A stretch of 64,000 nt of DNA. Source: Escherichia coli (GTDB taxonomy: Bacteria > Pseudomonadota > Gammaproteobacteria > Enterobacterales > Enterobacteriaceae). A model generated the notes under the pieces. The model made no database searches, was not told where the DNA came from, and was given only the letters and a program-made list of their open reading frames with translations. Positions 46,935 to 61,214 of this stretch are shown here, piece by piece (within the stretch, counting starts at the first letter, position 1; each line of letters starts with the position of its first letter). The stretch covers positions 1 to 64,000 of the forward strand of contig NZ_JAATUR010000019.1 in assembly GCF_011881725.1 (NCBI RefSeq). The letters are read 5' to 3'. A program made the translations under genes and the position numbers.

Positions 46935-47477
46935 ATGAAAAAATTTGCGCTACCAGTTCTGGCTGGAATGCTGTTGGTTTCTGCATCGGTCAATGCAATG
47001 AGTATCAGCGGTCAGGCGGGTAAAGAATACACCAATATTGGTGTCGGTTTTGGTACTGAATCGACGGGCCTGGCGTTAAGCGGTAACTGGACACATAACG
47101 ACGACGACGGTGACGTCGCGGGTGTGGGGCTGGGGTTGAACCTGCCTCTTGGTCCGTTAATGGCGACCGTTGGCGGAAAAGGTGTTTACACCAACCCGAA
47201 TTACGGCGATGAAGGTTACGCGGCAGCAGTCGGCGGTGGTTTGCAGTGGCAGATTGGCAACAGCTTCCGTTTGTTTGGCGAGTATTACTACTCCCCGGAT
47301 TCGCTCTCCAGCGGTATTCAAAGTTATGAGGAAGCGAATGCTGGTGCGCGTTACACCATTATGCGCCCAGTGAGCATTGAGGCGGGCTACCGCTACCTGA
47401 ATCTGTCGGGTAAAGACGGCAACCGCGATAACGCCGTGGCTGATGGCCCTTATGTCGGCGTTAATGCCAGCTTCTGA
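46935..47477 (+). CDS. yfaZ: outer-membrane porin-like protein YfaZ
   Basis: A 180-residue predicted outer-membrane beta-barrel of the YfaZ family. A signal peptide (MKKFALPVLAGMLLVSASVN, cleavage near residue 21 after VNA) is followed by alternating strands rich in Gly, Tyr and Asp, and the protein ends in a terminal phenylalanine typical of BAM substrates. Function unknown. Start at 46935 follows TTGCGGGAAAAAGTAAAA. A hairpin GGCGCG...CGCGCC (47487-47507) lies just after the stop. Confidence 0.87.
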   Translation: MKKFALPVLAGMLLVSASVNAMSISGQAGKEYTNIGVGFGTESTGLALSGNWTHNDDDGDVAGVGLGLNLPLGPLMATVGGKGVYTNPNYGDEGYAAAVGGGLQWQIGNSFRLFGEYYYSPDSLSSGIQSYEEANAGARYTIMRPVSIEAGYRYLNLSGKDGNRDNAVADGPYVGVNASF

Positions 47478-47576
47478 TACCTTCCGGCGCGGCGTACTGT
47501 CGCGCCATTCAGTTTCTTACTACGCCTTATCTCCCTTTGCGTTATAGTGATTCGATAACAAAAGCAGGAGATAACC

Positions 47577-48779
47577 ATGTTAAAAGTGGAAATGCTATCC
47601 ACAGGGGATGAGGTGTTACACGGGCAAATCGTTGACACGAATGCTGCCTGGCTGGCCGATTTTTTCTTTCATCAGGGAGTGCCATTATCTCGCCGCAATA
47701 CGGTGGGGGATAACCTCGATGACTTAGTGACCATTCTTCGTGAGCGCAGTCAGCACGCCGATGTGCTGATTGTCAACGGCGGGCTGGGGCCAACCAGCGA
47801 TGATTTAAGCGCCCTCGCTGCTGCAAGAGCAAAAGGTGAGGGGCTGGTGCTACATGAAGCCTGGCTCAAAGAGATGGAACGTTATTTTCGCGAACGTGGA
47901 CGGGTGATGGCACCGAGCAACCGTAAACAAGCGGAGCTACCTGCCAGTGCAGAATTCATCAATAACCCCGTAGGCACCGCCTGTGGTTTTGCCGTGCAGC
48001 TCAACCGTTGCCTGATGTTCTTTACTCCTGGCGTGCCGTCGGAATTTAAAGTGATGGTCGAGCATGAAATCCTGCCGCGCCTGCGCGAGCGATTTGCGTT
48101 ATCGCAACCGCCGGTTTGCCTGCGTTTGACTACCTTTGGTCGTTCGGAAAGTGATCTGGCGCAAAGCCTGGACTCCCTGCAATTACCGCCGGGCGTAACG
48201 ATGGGCTATCGTTCCTCGATGCCGATAATTGAACTTAAGCTGACCGGACCGGCAAGTGAGCAACAGGCGATGGAAAAACTGTGGCTGGACGTTAAACGTG
48301 TTGCCGGACAGAGCGTGATTTTCGAAGGCACTGAAGGACTGCCAGCGCAAATTAGTCGCGAATTGCAACGTCGCCAGTTCAGCCTGACGTTGAGTGAGCA
48401 GTTCACCGGCGGTTTAATGGCTTTACAACTTTCCCGAGCGGGTGCGCCATTACTGGCGTGCGAAGTCGTGCCTTCACAAGAGGAGACACTGGCGCAGACC
48501 GCACACTGGATAACTGAACGTCGAGCCAACCATTTTGCCGGGCTGGCACTTGCTGTTTCTGGTTTCGAGAACGAACATCTCAACTTTGCGCTAGCCACAC
48601 CGGACGGTACTTTCGCTCTGCGTGTTCATTTCAGTACCACACGTTACAGCCAGGCTGTTCGTCAGGAAGTGTGTGCAATGATGGCGCTTAATATGCTGCG
48701 CCGTTGGCTGAACGGCCAGGACATCGCCAGTGAGCATGGCTGGATTGAGGTTGTTGAGTCCATGACCTTATCCGTCTGA
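47577..48779 (+). CDS. yfaY: CinA-like protein YfaY
   Basis: A 400-residue CinA-family protein. The N-terminal MoaB/molybdopterin-binding-like domain (about 1-170) has MLSTGDEVLHGQIVDTNAAW and VNGGLGPTSDDLSALAAA. The C-terminal domain resembles PncC, the NMN deamidase, but in E. coli YfaY lacks detectable deamidase activity. It lies upstream of the rhm genes without obvious connection. Start follows AAGCAGGAGATAACC. Confidence 0.88.
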   Translation: MLKVEMLSTGDEVLHGQIVDTNAAWLADFFFHQGVPLSRRNTVGDNLDDLVTILRERSQHADVLIVNGGLGPTSDDLSALAAARAKGEGLVLHEAWLKEMERYFRERGRVMAPSNRKQAELPASAEFINNPVGTACGFAVQLNRCLMFFTPGVPSEFKVMVEHEILPRLRERFALSQPPVCLRLTTFGRSESDLAQSLDSLQLPPGVTMGYRSSMPIIELKLTGPASEQQAMEKLWLDVKRVAGQSVIFEGTEGLPAQISRELQRRQFSLTLSEQFTGGLMALQLSRAGAPLLACEVVPSQEETLAQTAHWITERRANHFAGLALAVSGFENEHLNFALATPDGTFALRVHFSTTRYSQAVRQEVCAMMALNMLRRWLNGQDIASEHGWIEVVESMTLSV

Positions 48780-48790
48780 TTAGTCATTCT

Positions 48791-48813
48791 GTGCCGGTTT
48801 ATTGCACCGGCAC
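48791..48813 (+). terminator. stem-loop after yfaY
   Basis: GTGCCGGT-TTATTGC-ACCGGCAC is a perfect 8-bp stem, 11 bases past the yfaY stop. No T-run follows, so it may be a weak or rho-assisted terminator. Confidence 0.45.
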
Positions 48814-48967
48814 ATCCCCTTCCCGCAAAATTTGTCCAACCTGTTGTACTCAATAAGAAAAAATCCGTGCGCTGATTCACAAATTTGTACGTAATTTCTC
48901 CAGCCCACTGGACGAGAAACGGGATTTGATGCGCTTCACAATTTTACTCATCCTGAGCGACGAGACT

Positions 48968-49007
48968 GATTCCAGTATCTAAGACTGGAGTCCAGTATGT
49001 TGGAATC
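48968..49007. promoter_or_regulatory. nested palindromes over the rhmR start, probable operator
   Basis: ACTGGA-G-TCCAGT (48984-48996) is a perfect 13-base palindrome ending directly at the rhmR ATG. It is nested in GATTCCA (48968-48974) ... TGGAATC (49001-49007), the latter inside the coding region. A further CCAGT...ACTGG pair overlaps it. The arrangement suggests self-repression by the IclR-type RhmR, but could also fold in RNA and mask the start. Confidence 0.45.
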
Positions 49008-49779
49008 AAGCAAAGTGCCTGCCCTGACACGGGCTATTGATATTCTCAATCTGATTGCCCGCATTGGCCCCTGTAGTGCTGCGACGATCATCGACACATT
49101 GGGGATCCCTAAAAGTACGGCCTATCTGCTGCTTAACGAACTTAAACGCCAGCGTTTTCTTAGCCTTGATCACCAGGAAAATTTTTGTTTGTGGACCAAG
49201 CTGGTGGAGCTTTCTGGTCATGCGTTAAGCAAGATGGATCTAAGGGAACTGGCGCGACCACGCCTGACGCAACTGATGGATACCACCGGGCTGTTATGCC
49301 ACCTGGGAATCATCGATAACGGGAGTGCATATTACATACTGAAAGTGGAGTCTTCAGCCACCATCAGCGTGCGTTCCCATGAAGGAAAAAGCCTTTCGCT
49401 TTATCGATCCGGAATTGGTAAATGCCTGCTCGCCTGGCAACCTGTCGCTGTACAGCAAAGTATTATCGAAGAGCTGGTCTGGGAGCAGGCGACGCCCACC
49501 ACGATTACTCATCCACAATTGCTCCACGAGGAACTGGCGCGTATTCGCCGTCAGGGCTGGAGCTATGACAATGGCGAAGATTACGCCGATGTTCGTTGCG
49601 TTGCCGCGCCGGTGTTTAACGCTAATAACGAACTTACCGCCGCGATATCGGTGGTCGGTACCCGCTTACAAATCAATGAAGAATACCGTGACTATCTGGC
49701 GGGCAAAGCCATTGCCTGCGCCAGGGATATTTCACGTCTGTTGGGATGGAAAAGCCCCTTTGACTTACTGGCCTCATAA
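48997..49779 (+). CDS. rhmR: IclR-family regulator of L-rhamnonate catabolism RhmR (YfaX)
   Basis: A 260-residue IclR-type regulator. The N-terminal winged helix-turn-helix covers about residues 10-70 (RAIDILNLIARIGPCSAATI, then IPKSTAYLLLNELKRQRFL). The effector-binding domain follows (YRSGIGKCLLAW, EDYADVRCVAAPVFN). It is first in rhmRDTA and lies 15 bases before rhmD. It probably senses rhamnonate or its breakdown product and controls the operon. No canonical Shine-Dalgarno is seen; the leader is a palindrome. Confidence 0.88.
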   Translation: MLESSKVPALTRAIDILNLIARIGPCSAATIIDTLGIPKSTAYLLLNELKRQRFLSLDHQENFCLWTKLVELSGHALSKMDLRELARPRLTQLMDTTGLLCHLGIIDNGSAYYILKVESSATISVRSHEGKSLSLYRSGIGKCLLAWQPVAVQQSIIEELVWEQATPTTITHPQLLHEELARIRRQGWSYDNGEDYADVRCVAAPVFNANNELTAAISVVGTRLQINEEYRDYLAGKAIACARDISRLLGWKSPFDLLAS

Positions 49780-49794
49780 AAAATGGAGAACATC

Positions 49795-51000
49795 ATGACC
49801 CTACCAAAAATCAAACAGGTTCGCGCCTGGTTTACTGGCGGTGCGACAGCAGAAAAAGGCGCTGGCGGCGGTGATTACCACGATCAGGGTGCGAATCACT
49901 GGATTGACGATCACATTGCCACCCCGATGAGTAAATACCGCGATTACGAGCAGTCACGCCAGTCATTTGGCATTAACGTTCTTGGCACGTTGATTGTTGA
50001 AGTCGAAGCAGAAAACGGCCAGACAGGTTTCGCCGTTACAACTGCCGGTGAAATGGGATGCTTTATCGTCGAAAAACACCTTAACCGTTTCATTGAGGGT
50101 AAATGTGTCAGTGATATCAAACTGATCCACGATCAAATGCTCAATGCCACCCTGTATTACTCCGGTTCTGGTGGCCTGGTAATGAACACGATTTCTTGTG
50201 TCGATCTGGCTCTGTGGGATCTGTTCGGCAAAGTCGTCGGGCTTCCGGTTTACAAACTTTTAGGCGGTGCAGTCCGTGATGAAATTCAGTTCTACGCCAC
50301 GGGCGCGCGCCCGGATCTGGCAAAAGAGATGGGCTTTATCGGTGGCAAGATGCCGACGCACTGGGGGCCGCATGATGGCGATGCGGGGATCCGCAAAGAT
50401 GCCGCTATGGTCGCTGATATGCGTGAAAAATGCGGTGAGGATTTCTGGTTGATGCTCGACTGCTGGATGAGCCAGGACGTGAACTATGCCACCAAACTGG
50501 CCCACGCTTGCGCGCCCTATAACCTGAAATGGATCGAAGAGTGCCTGCCGCCGCAACAGTATGAAGGTTATCGCGAACTAAAACGTAACGCGCCAGCAGG
50601 AATGATGGTCACCAGTGGCGAGCACCACGGCACATTGCAATCTTTCCGTACGCTTTCGGAAACGGGTATCGACATTATGCAACCAGATGTTGGTTGGTGT
50701 GGTGGCTTAACTACTCTGGTGGAGATTGCGGCAATTGCCAAATCTCGTGGGCAGTTGGTTGTACCGCACGGTTCGTCTGTTTATTCCCACCATGCGGTGA
50801 TTACCTTTACCAATACGCCATTCAGTGAATTTCTGATGACCAGTCCGGATTGCTCAACGATGCGTCGGCAGTTTGACCCGATTCTGCTTAATGAGCCAGT
50901 ACCGGTGAATGGTCGTATTCACAAGTCAGTGCTTGATAAACCCGGTTTCGGCGTCGAACTCAATCGTGACTGCAATCTGAAACGCCCATACAGCCACTAA
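49795..51000 (+). CDS. rhmD: L-rhamnonate dehydratase RhmD (YfaW)
   Basis: A 401-residue enolase-superfamily acid-sugar dehydratase making 2-keto-3-deoxy-L-rhamnonate. The barrel shows [11 protein letters not shown] and [15 protein letters not shown] with acidic Mg2+ ligands. The [10 protein letters not shown] segment carries a further glutamate, and [14 protein letters not shown] the catalytic histidine. The ATG at 49795 follows ATGGAGAACATC; the in-frame ATG at 49783 would add four residues and is less well placed. Confidence 0.92.
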   Translation: MTLPKIKQVRAWFTGGATAEKGAGGGDYHDQGANHWIDDHIATPMSKYRDYEQSRQSFGINVLGTLIVEVEAENGQTGFAVTTAGEMGCFIVEKHLNRFIEGKCVSDIKLIHDQMLNATLYYSGSGGLVMNTISCVDLALWDLFGKVVGLPVYKLLGGAVRDEIQFYATGARPDLAKEMGFIGGKMPTHWGPHDGDAGIRKDAAMVADMREKCGEDFWLMLDCWMSQDVNYATKLAHACAPYNLKWIEECLPPQQYEGYRELKRNAPAGMMVTSGEHHGTLQSFRTLSETGIDIMQPDVGWCGGLTTLVEIAAIAKSRGQLVVPHGSSVYSHHAVITFTNTPFSEFLMTSPDCSTMRRQFDPILLNEPVPVNGRIHKSVLDKPGFGVELNRDCNLKRPYSH

Positions 51001-51054
51001 TCACTCCGGGCGTTGCCGTGACAACGGTAACGCTCACAAGCCAAGGAGCTTTTT

Positions 51055-52344
51055 ATGAGCACCGCTTTGCTTGACGCCGTGGTGAAGAAAAATCGCGCGC
51101 GTTTGATCCCGTTTATGTTGGCGCTATATGTGTTGGCGTTTCTCGATCGTTCGAATATTGGTTTTGCCAAACAAACCTACCAGATTGATACCGGACTAAG
51201 TAATGAAGCTTATGCGCTGGGAGCGGGTATTTTCTTTGTGGTATACGCGTTTCTTGGTGTTCCGGCGAATCTGTTGATGCGCAAACTGGGAGCCAGAACC
51301 TGGATTGGTACGACGACGCTGCTGTGGGGATTTCTTTCGGCGGCAATGGCATGGGCTGATACCGAAGCGAAATTTCTGATAGTTCGCACTCTGCTTGGTG
51401 CCGCGGAAGCTGGGTTCTTTCCTGGTATGATTTATCTCACCTCGCAATGGTTTCCGCAGCGTAATCGCGCCAGCATTATGGGGCTGTTTTATATGGGAGC
51501 ACCGCTGGCGTTAACTCTGGGATCACCGCTTTCCGGTGCGCTACTGGAGATGCATGGATTTATGGGACATCCTGGCTGGTTCTGGATGTTTGTGATTGAA
51601 GGATTACTGGCCGTAGGCGCTGGGGTATTCACTTTCTTTTGGCTTGATGACACACCGGAGCAGGCACGTTTTCTGAGCAAGGAAGAAAAAATATTGCTCA
51701 TTAATCAACTGGCCAGTGAAGAGCAACAGAAAGTGACTTCGCGACTGAGCGATGCGCTGCGTAATGGGCGAGTCTGGCAACTGGCGATTATCTACCTGAC
51801 CATTCAGGTGGCGGTTTATGGATTAATTTTCTTCCTGCCGACGCAGGTTGCGGCATTGCTGGGGACAAAAGTGGGCTTTACGGCCTCCGTGGTCACCGCC
51901 ATTCCGTGGGTTGCGGCATTGTTTGGGACCTGGCTTATTCCGCGCTATTCCGATAAAACCGGCGAACGGCGTAATGTCGCGGCGCTGACATTACTGGCGG
52001 CGGGCATTGGTATTGGTCTGTCCGGGCTGCTTTCTCCGGTACTGGCTATCGTTGCGCTGTGTGTCGCAGCAATAGGGTTTATTGCCGTGCAGCCGGTGTT
52101 CTGGACGATGCCGACACAACTGCTTTCTGGTACGGCTCTGGCGGCGGGGATCGGTTTCGTCAACCTGTTTGGCGCAGTGGGAGGATTTATTGCCCCTATC
52201 CTGCGTGTGAAAGCAGAAACGCTGTTTGCCAGCGATGCGGCAGGATTGCTGACGCTGGCTGCGGTGGCGGTCATCGGTTCGCTGATTATTTTCACTCTGC
52301 GTGTAAATCGCACTGTTGCACAGACCGACGTGGCACATCATTAA
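51055..52344 (+). CDS. rhmT: L-rhamnonate transporter RhmT (YfaV), MFS
   Basis: A 429-residue major facilitator superfamily protein of the anion:cation symporter group (phthalate/gluconate type) with twelve hydrophobic helices and a hydrophilic centre (about 195-235). The N-terminal [17 protein letters not shown] is the family signature loop. By context it imports L-rhamnonate. It lies between rhmD and rhmA. A CAAGGAGCTTTTT site precedes the ATG. Confidence 0.88.
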   Translation: MSTALLDAVVKKNRARLIPFMLALYVLAFLDRSNIGFAKQTYQIDTGLSNEAYALGAGIFFVVYAFLGVPANLLMRKLGARTWIGTTTLLWGFLSAAMAWADTEAKFLIVRTLLGAAEAGFFPGMIYLTSQWFPQRNRASIMGLFYMGAPLALTLGSPLSGALLEMHGFMGHPGWFWMFVIEGLLAVGAGVFTFFWLDDTPEQARFLSKEEKILLINQLASEEQQKVTSRLSDALRNGRVWQLAIIYLTIQVAVYGLIFFLPTQVAALLGTKVGFTASVVTAIPWVAALFGTWLIPRYSDKTGERRNVAALTLLAAGIGIGLSGLLSPVLAIVALCVAAIGFIAVQPVFWTMPTQLLSGTALAAGIGFVNLFGAVGGFIAPILRVKAETLFASDAAGLLTLAAVAVIGSLIIFTLRVNRTVAQTDVAHH

Positions 52345-52360
52345 TAGGTTAAGGAACACG

Positions 52361-53164
52361 ATGAACGCATTATTAACCAATCCCTTTAAAGAACGTTTAC
52401 GCAAGGGCGAAGTGCAAATTGGTCTGTGGTTAAGCTCAACCACTGCCTATATGGCAGAAATTGCCGCTACTTCCGGTTATGACTGGTTGCTGATTGACGG
52501 AGAGCACGCGCCAAACACCATTCAGGATCTCTATCACCAGCTTCAGGCGATAGCGCCCTATGCCAGCCAGCCCGTGATCCGTCCGGTGGAAGGCAGTAAG
52601 TCGCTGATTAAACAAGTCCTGGATATTGGCGCGCAAACTCTACTGATCCCGATGGTCGATACTGCCGAACAGGCACGTCAGGTGGTGTCTGCTACCCGTT
52701 ATCCACCGTACGGCGAGCGTGGTGTCGGGGCCAGCGTGGCTCGGGCTGCTCGCTGGGGACGCATTGAGAATTACATGGCGCAAGTCAACGACTCGCTTTG
52801 TCTGTTGGTACAGGTGGAAAGTAAAACGGCACTGGATAACCTGGACGAAATCCTCGACGTCAAAGGGATTGATGGCGTGTTTATTGGACCTGCGGATCTT
52901 TCAGCGTCGTTGGGTTACCCGGATAACGCCGGCCACCCGGAAGTACAGCGTATTATTGAAGCAAGTATCCGGCGTATCCGCGCTGCGGGTAAAGCGGCAG
53001 GTTTTCTGGCTGTTGACCCGGATATGGCACAGCAATGCCTTGCATGGGGGGCGAACTTTGTCGCTGTTGGCGTTGACACCATGCTCTACAGTGATGCACT
53101 GGATCAGCGACTGGCGATGTTTAAATCAGGCAAAAATGGGCCACGCATAACAGGAAGTTATTAA
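52361..53164 (+). CDS. rhmA: 2-keto-3-deoxy-L-rhamnonate aldolase RhmA (YfaU)
   Basis: A 267-residue class II (HpcH/HpaI) aldolase that splits 2-keto-3-deoxy-L-rhamnonate into pyruvate and lactaldehyde. Metal and substrate residues lie in [27 protein letters not shown] (metal glutamate) and [15 protein letters not shown] (metal aspartate). The start [13 protein letters not shown] follows GTTAAGGAACACG. Last gene of the rhm cluster; a hairpin follows. Confidence 0.92.
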   Translation: MNALLTNPFKERLRKGEVQIGLWLSSTTAYMAEIAATSGYDWLLIDGEHAPNTIQDLYHQLQAIAPYASQPVIRPVEGSKSLIKQVLDIGAQTLLIPMVDTAEQARQVVSATRYPPYGERGVGASVARAARWGRIENYMAQVNDSLCLLVQVESKTALDNLDEILDVKGIDGVFIGPADLSASLGYPDNAGHPEVQRIIEASIRRIRAAGKAAGFLAVDPDMAQQCLAWGANFVAVGVDTMLYSDALDQRLAMFKSGKNGPRITGSY

Positions 53165-53170
53165 CCTCAA

Positions 53171-53197
53171 AGGCCCACGGGGATTGCCTGTGGGCCT
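53171..53197. terminator. convergent stem-loop between rhmA and rpnE
   Basis: AGGCCCAC (53171-53178) pairs with GTGGGCCT (53190-53197), between the stops of rhmA (+) and rpnE (-). T-runs are weak on both sides. Confidence 0.55.
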
Positions 53198-53204
53198 GTG
53201 TTAA

Positions 53205-53438
53205 TTAGTGGTTGTTTGCTGCCAGATCGGCTTCGGTTAGCTGGGTTGTTGCCAGCACAATCTCAAGTTCAAAGCCCTGTTCCAGCATGCGCAAGGCAAT
53301 TTTAGTGGCTTGTTCATGCAAACCTTCCAACTTACCTTGCTGCAAACCTTCTAATTTACCCTCCTGCCAGCCTTCAATCTTACCCTCCTGCCAACCTATT
53401 TGATGTCCTTCCTGCCGCAGCCGTTCAGCAATAGTCAT
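53205..53438 (-). CDS. candidate internal short product of rpnE (RpnS-type)
   Basis: Codon 244 of rpnE is an ATG preceded by AAAAGGAGAGATTG, a strong binding site. It would yield a 77-residue C-terminal product containing the 8-residue repeats. rpnB has the same internal start at the same codon number. Use of the site is inferred from the family. Confidence 0.55.
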   Translation of the reverse strand: MTIAERLRQEGHQIGWQEGKIEGWQEGKLEGLQQGKLEGLHEQATKIALRMLEQGFELEIVLATTQLTEADLAANNH

Positions 53439-54167
53439 CAATCTCTCCTTTTGTAGTGGTGAACGTTCGGCAATCTCCTGAATAAAGCGGGTGAAACGGG
53501 AGGTGTCGCCGCATTGCAGGAGATAATTAAACAGCGTTTGTACCTGGCTGTCATTAGTGAAGCCCCTAACCAAAAGCGTGGTGATCCTGTCGACCATACC
53601 GATTAAATCGCGGTCGCGAATATGCTTTTGAATCAGTTCCAGCAGGGCTATACGCCGATGTTGCATAATCTCATCATCAGGTACGATGGTGATATCCACC
53701 AACGGAAAAGCCTCGGTGTACAACTGCCGGGCAAGTTGCGGATCGTCAAATTCATCCAGCCAGTTGAGAGAATACGGGTAGGGTGAAGTTTCGCCATGAT
53801 AAAACAGCAATGGCACTACCAGTGGTACTTTGTCATAGCCTTTGTCCAGATGACGTTGCATGGCGGCAGTGGCATAGCGCATTAGCCGAAAGGCCATATT
53901 CTTTTCCGCGGAGCTTTGATGCTCAATTACGCAGTAGATATAGCCGTCACCTTCGCTGGTTTCCACCGACCACAAAACATCCGAGTAGTAAGCGCGTAAA
54001 CTTTTTTCGATAAAGCTGGTGGGTTCCAGTCGTAATGTTTTCAGGTTGCAAAGCTTACGCAGCGGTTCTGGTAGATGTATTTCCAGAAAATCCCGTGCTG
54101 TTTCGGGCGAGAACATAAAGGTTTTAAATACCGCATCATGCGGGGAGGATGTTGTTGATTCTGTCAT
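53205..54167 (-). CDS. rpnE: Rpn family recombination-promoting nuclease RpnE (YfaD), repeat-expanded
   Basis: A 320-residue PD-(D/E)XK Rpn nuclease, paralogue of rpnB. D63 in YYSDVLW and E82/Q84 in YCVIEHQS are at the same positions. It is about 21 residues longer than E. coli YfaD as I recall it, because an 8-residue unit G(W/L)(Q)(E/Q)GK(I/L)E is repeated three times at residues 258-281. The gene is intact. It lies between rhmA and glpC on the glpC strand but behind the glp terminator. Confidence 0.9.
   Translation of the reverse strand: MTESTTSSPHDAVFKTFMFSPETARDFLEIHLPEPLRKLCNLKTLRLEPTSFIEKSLRAYYSDVLWSVETSEGDGYIYCVIEHQSSAEKNMAFRLMRYATAAMQRHLDKGYDKVPLVVPLLFYHGETSPYPYSLNWLDEFDDPQLARQLYTEAFPLVDITIVPDDEIMQHRRIALLELIQKHIRDRDLIGMVDRITTLLVRGFTNDSQVQTLFNYLLQCGDTSRFTRFIQEIAERSPLQKERLMTIAERLRQEGHQIGWQEGKIEGWQEGKLEGLQQGKLEGLHEQATKIALRMLEQGFELEIVLATTQLTEADLAANNH
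53310..53396 (-). repeat. in-frame 24-base tandem repeat in rpnE
   Basis: Residues 258-286 read [29 protein letters not shown]: three 8-residue units and a partial fourth, encoded by diverging 24-base repeats. Unit gain or loss would keep the frame. Confidence 0.85.
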
Positions 54168-54313
54168 GGTTGTCCGTCACCTGATATTTATGATGACGCG
54201 ACATTACGGTTATCCCGGACCTTTGACATCAGCCAGTTTCAGCCTTTGCGAGACGTTTTCAGACGTATTTTTACTGCGATGCAACACATACATCGGTTAC
54301 GGAACCGTGTACG

Positions 54314-54349
54314 CAAAAATGCCCGATAAGCCATGAACTCATCGGGCAT
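54314..54349 (-). terminator. intrinsic terminator of glpACB
   Basis: ATGCCCGAT (54319-54327) pairs with ATCGGGCAT (54341-54349). On the - strand the stem is followed by TTTTTG. It lies 11 bases past the glpC stop. Confidence 0.8.
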
Positions 54350-54360
54350 CAGAAGGGCGT

Positions 54361-58425
<4,065 letters not shown>

Positions 58426-58697
58426 TGTCATCCCTCTGAAGTTCGTTTTTTACCATTTAGCCATAGTAAAAACATGAATTGTTTGATTTCGCGCATATTC
58501 GCTCATGATACGAAAGTGAAACGTGATTTCATGCGTCATTTTGAACATTTGTTTAATTTTAATAATGAATGTGTGCGTTAATTCACATTCACAAAATCAA
58601 TGATTAATTAACATCGCGGCCACTAAAACAACGGCAGGTTCTCTTATTGAATCAGTCTGTTAATCATAAATAAGACCTTGGGCCACGGAGGCTATCA
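58426..58697. promoter_or_regulatory. glpA-glpT divergent control region with CRP site
   Basis: A 272-base intergenic region. TGTGC-GTTAAT-TCACA at 58572-58587 matches the CRP consensus TGTGA-N6-TCACA with one mismatch. GAACAT half-sites (near 58542) recall the GlpR operator. Both divergent operons are CRP-activated and GlpR-repressed in E. coli, and glpACB is also FNR/ArcA-controlled. Confidence 0.65.
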
Positions 58698-60056
58698 ATG
58701 TTAAGTATTTTTAAACCGGCGCCACACAAAGCGCGCTTACCTGCCGCGGAGATCGACCCGACTTATCGTCGATTGCGCTGGCAGATTTTCCTGGGGATAT
58801 TCTTTGGTTATGCCGCTTACTATCTGGTTCGTAAGAACTTTGCGCTCGCTATGCCCTATCTGGTCGAGCAGGGATTTTCACGCGGCGATTTAGGTTTTGC
58901 CCTTTCGGGGATCTCGATCGCCTATGGATTTTCGAAATTCATCATGGGGTCGGTTTCGGATCGCTCGAATCCGCGCGTTTTCCTGCCAGCAGGTTTAATT
59001 CTCGCTGCGGCGGTCATGCTGTTTATGGGCTTTGTGCCGTGGGCGACATCGAGCATTGCTGTCATGTTTGTGCTGCTGTTCCTCTGCGGTTGGTTCCAGG
59101 GGATGGGGTGGCCGCCGTGTGGTCGCACAATGGTGCACTGGTGGTCGCAGAAAGAACGTGGCGGTATTGTGTCAGTGTGGAACTGTGCGCACAACGTCGG
59201 CGGTGGTATTCCGCCGCTGCTCTTCCTGCTGGGGATGGCCTGGTTCAATGACTGGCACGCGGCGCTTTATATGCCGGCTTTCTGTGCCATTCTGGTGGCT
59301 CTGTTCGCATTTGCGATGATGCGCGACACACCGCAATCCTGTGGCCTGCCGCCGATTGAAGAGTACAAAAATGATTACCCGGATGACTATAACGAAAAAG
59401 CGGAACAGGAGCTGACCGCGAAGCAGATCTTCATGCAGTACGTACTGCCGAACAAACTGCTGTGGTACATCGCTATCGCTAACGTGTTCGTCTATTTGCT
59501 GCGCTACGGCATCCTCGACTGGTCGCCGACTTACCTGAAAGAAGTGAAACACTTCGCGCTGGATAAATCGTCCTGGGCTTACTTCTTCTATGAGTATGCG
59601 GGCATTCCGGGCACTCTGCTGTGCGGCTGGATGTCGGATAAAGTTTTCCGTGGTAACCGTGGGGCAACCGGCGTCTTCTTTATGACTCTGGTGACTATCG
59701 CCACCATCGTTTACTGGATGAACCCGGCAGGCAACCCAACTGTCGATATGATTTGTATGATTGTTATCGGCTTCCTGATCTACGGCCCGGTCATGCTGAT
59801 TGGTCTGCATGCGCTGGAACTGGCACCGAAGAAAGCAGCAGGTACGGCGGCGGGCTTTACCGGACTGTTTGGTTATCTCGGTGGCTCCGTAGCGGCAAGC
59901 GCGATTGTCGGCTACACCGTTGACTATTTCGGTTGGGATGGCGGCTTTATGGTTATGATTGGCGGCAGCATTCTGGCGGTGATCTTGTTAATTGTCGTGA
60001 TGATTGGCGAAAAACGTCGCCATCAGGAATTACAGCAAAAACGCAACGGAGGCTAA
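58698..60056 (+). CDS. glpT: sn-glycerol-3-phosphate:phosphate antiporter GlpT
   Basis: A 452-residue major facilitator antiporter that takes up glycerol-3-phosphate (and fosfomycin) in exchange for phosphate. [20 protein letters not shown] carries the substrate-binding arginine near 45, and the family loop [21 protein letters not shown] follows in helices 4-5. Twelve helices are evident. glpQ starts four bases... immediately after, at 60060. It is intact, so fosfomycin uptake through GlpT is expected. Confidence 0.96.
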   Translation: MLSIFKPAPHKARLPAAEIDPTYRRLRWQIFLGIFFGYAAYYLVRKNFALAMPYLVEQGFSRGDLGFALSGISIAYGFSKFIMGSVSDRSNPRVFLPAGLILAAAVMLFMGFVPWATSSIAVMFVLLFLCGWFQGMGWPPCGRTMVHWWSQKERGGIVSVWNCAHNVGGGIPPLLFLLGMAWFNDWHAALYMPAFCAILVALFAFAMMRDTPQSCGLPPIEEYKNDYPDDYNEKAEQELTAKQIFMQYVLPNKLLWYIAIANVFVYLLRYGILDWSPTYLKEVKHFALDKSSWAYFFYEYAGIPGTLLCGWMSDKVFRGNRGATGVFFMTLVTIATIVYWMNPAGNPTVDMICMIVIGFLIYGPVMLIGLHALELAPKKAAGTAAGFTGLFGYLGGSVAASAIVGYTVDYFGWDGGFMVMIGGSILAVILLIVVMIGEKRRHQELQQKRNGG

Positions 60057-60059
60057 AGC

Positions 60060-61139
60060 ATGAAATTGACGCTGAAAAACCTTAGCATGGCGATCATGAT
60101 GAGTGGAATGATCATGGGAAGCAGTGCAATGGCGGCGGACAACAGCGAAAAAATAGTGATTGCTCATCGCGGTGCCAGCGGTTATTTGCCGGAGCATACG
60201 CTGCCTGCAAAGGCGATGGCGTATGCGCAGGGGGCCGATTACCTTGAACAGGATTTGGTGATGACGAAGGACGACCATCTGGTCGTTCTGCATGACCACT
60301 ATCTTGACCGGGTAACCGATGTTGCCGATCGTTTCCCGGATCGGGCACGTAAAGATGGCCGTTACTACGCGATAGATTTCACGCTGGATGAAATTAAGTC
60401 ACTGAAATTTACTGAAGGCTTCGATATTGAAAACGGTAAAAAAGTGCAGACCTATCCGGGGCGTTTCCCAATGGGTAAGTCTGACTTCCGGGTGCACACC
60501 TTTGAAGAGGAGATTGAATTTGTTCAGGGGCTAAATCACTCCACCGGGAAAAATATTGGTATCTATCCAGAGATTAAAGCGCCGTGGTTCCATCATCAGG
60601 AAGGGAAGGATATTGCGGCAAAAACGCTGGAAGTGCTGAAGAAATATGGCTACACCGGTAAGGATGATAAGGTTTATTTGCAATGTTTTGATGCTGATGA
60701 ACTGAAGCGTATTAAGAATGAGCTGGAACCTAAAATGGGTATGAACCTCAACCTGGTACAGCTGATTGCTTATACCGACTGGAATGAAACTCAGCAGAAA
60801 CGACCGGACGGAAGCTGGGTTAATTACAGCTACGACTGGATGTTCAAGCCGGGTGCCATGAAACAGGTGGCGGAATATGCTGATGGCATTGGTCCGGATT
60901 ACCACATGGTGATTGAAGAGTCATCTCAACCAGGTAATATCAAACTTACTGGTATGGTGAAAGATGCTCAGCAGAATAAGCTGGTGGTGCATCCTTATAC
61001 TGTGCGGGCCGATAAGCTGCCGGAATATGCCACCGATGTGAATCAGCTTTATGACATTTTGTATAACCAAGCCGGAGTGAATGGTTTGTTCACTGACTTC
61101 CCGGATAAAGCGGTTACCTTCCTGCAACAACAGAAATAA
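60060..61139 (+). CDS. glpQ: periplasmic glycerophosphodiester phosphodiesterase GlpQ
   Basis: A 359-residue exported phosphodiesterase that hydrolyses glycerophosphodiesters to glycerol-3-phosphate and alcohol, supplying GlpT. The signal peptide ends near residue 25 (SSAMA-A). The catalytic IAHRGASGYLPEHT histidine, YLEQDLVMTKD metal ligands and VLHDHYLDRVTD second histidine are present. The last residues (FLQQQK) differ from the E. coli form I remember, making it one residue longer. A strong stem-loop follows. Confidence 0.96.
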   Translation: MKLTLKNLSMAIMMSGMIMGSSAMAADNSEKIVIAHRGASGYLPEHTLPAKAMAYAQGADYLEQDLVMTKDDHLVVLHDHYLDRVTDVADRFPDRARKDGRYYAIDFTLDEIKSLKFTEGFDIENGKKVQTYPGRFPMGKSDFRVHTFEEEIEFVQGLNHSTGKNIGIYPEIKAPWFHHQEGKDIAAKTLEVLKKYGYTGKDDKVYLQCFDADELKRIKNELEPKMGMNLNLVQLIAYTDWNETQQKRPDGSWVNYSYDWMFKPGAMKQVAEYADGIGPDYHMVIEESSQPGNIKLTGMVKDAQQNKLVVHPYTVRADKLPEYATDVNQLYDILYNQAGVNGLFTDFPDKAVTFLQQQK

Positions 61140-61146
61140 TTCCACC

Positions 61147-61181
61147 AGCGGCATTCCGGCCTACCCGGAATGCCGCTTTGC
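61147..61181 (+). terminator. intrinsic terminator of glpTQ
   Basis: AGCGGCATTCCGG-CCTAC-CCGGAATGCCGCT is a perfect 13-bp stem, eight bases past the glpQ stop, followed by a short T-rich stretch. Confidence 0.75.
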
Positions 61182-61214
61182 TTCTGTAACAAGTCCATTT
61201 TTGTACCCAAAAAT

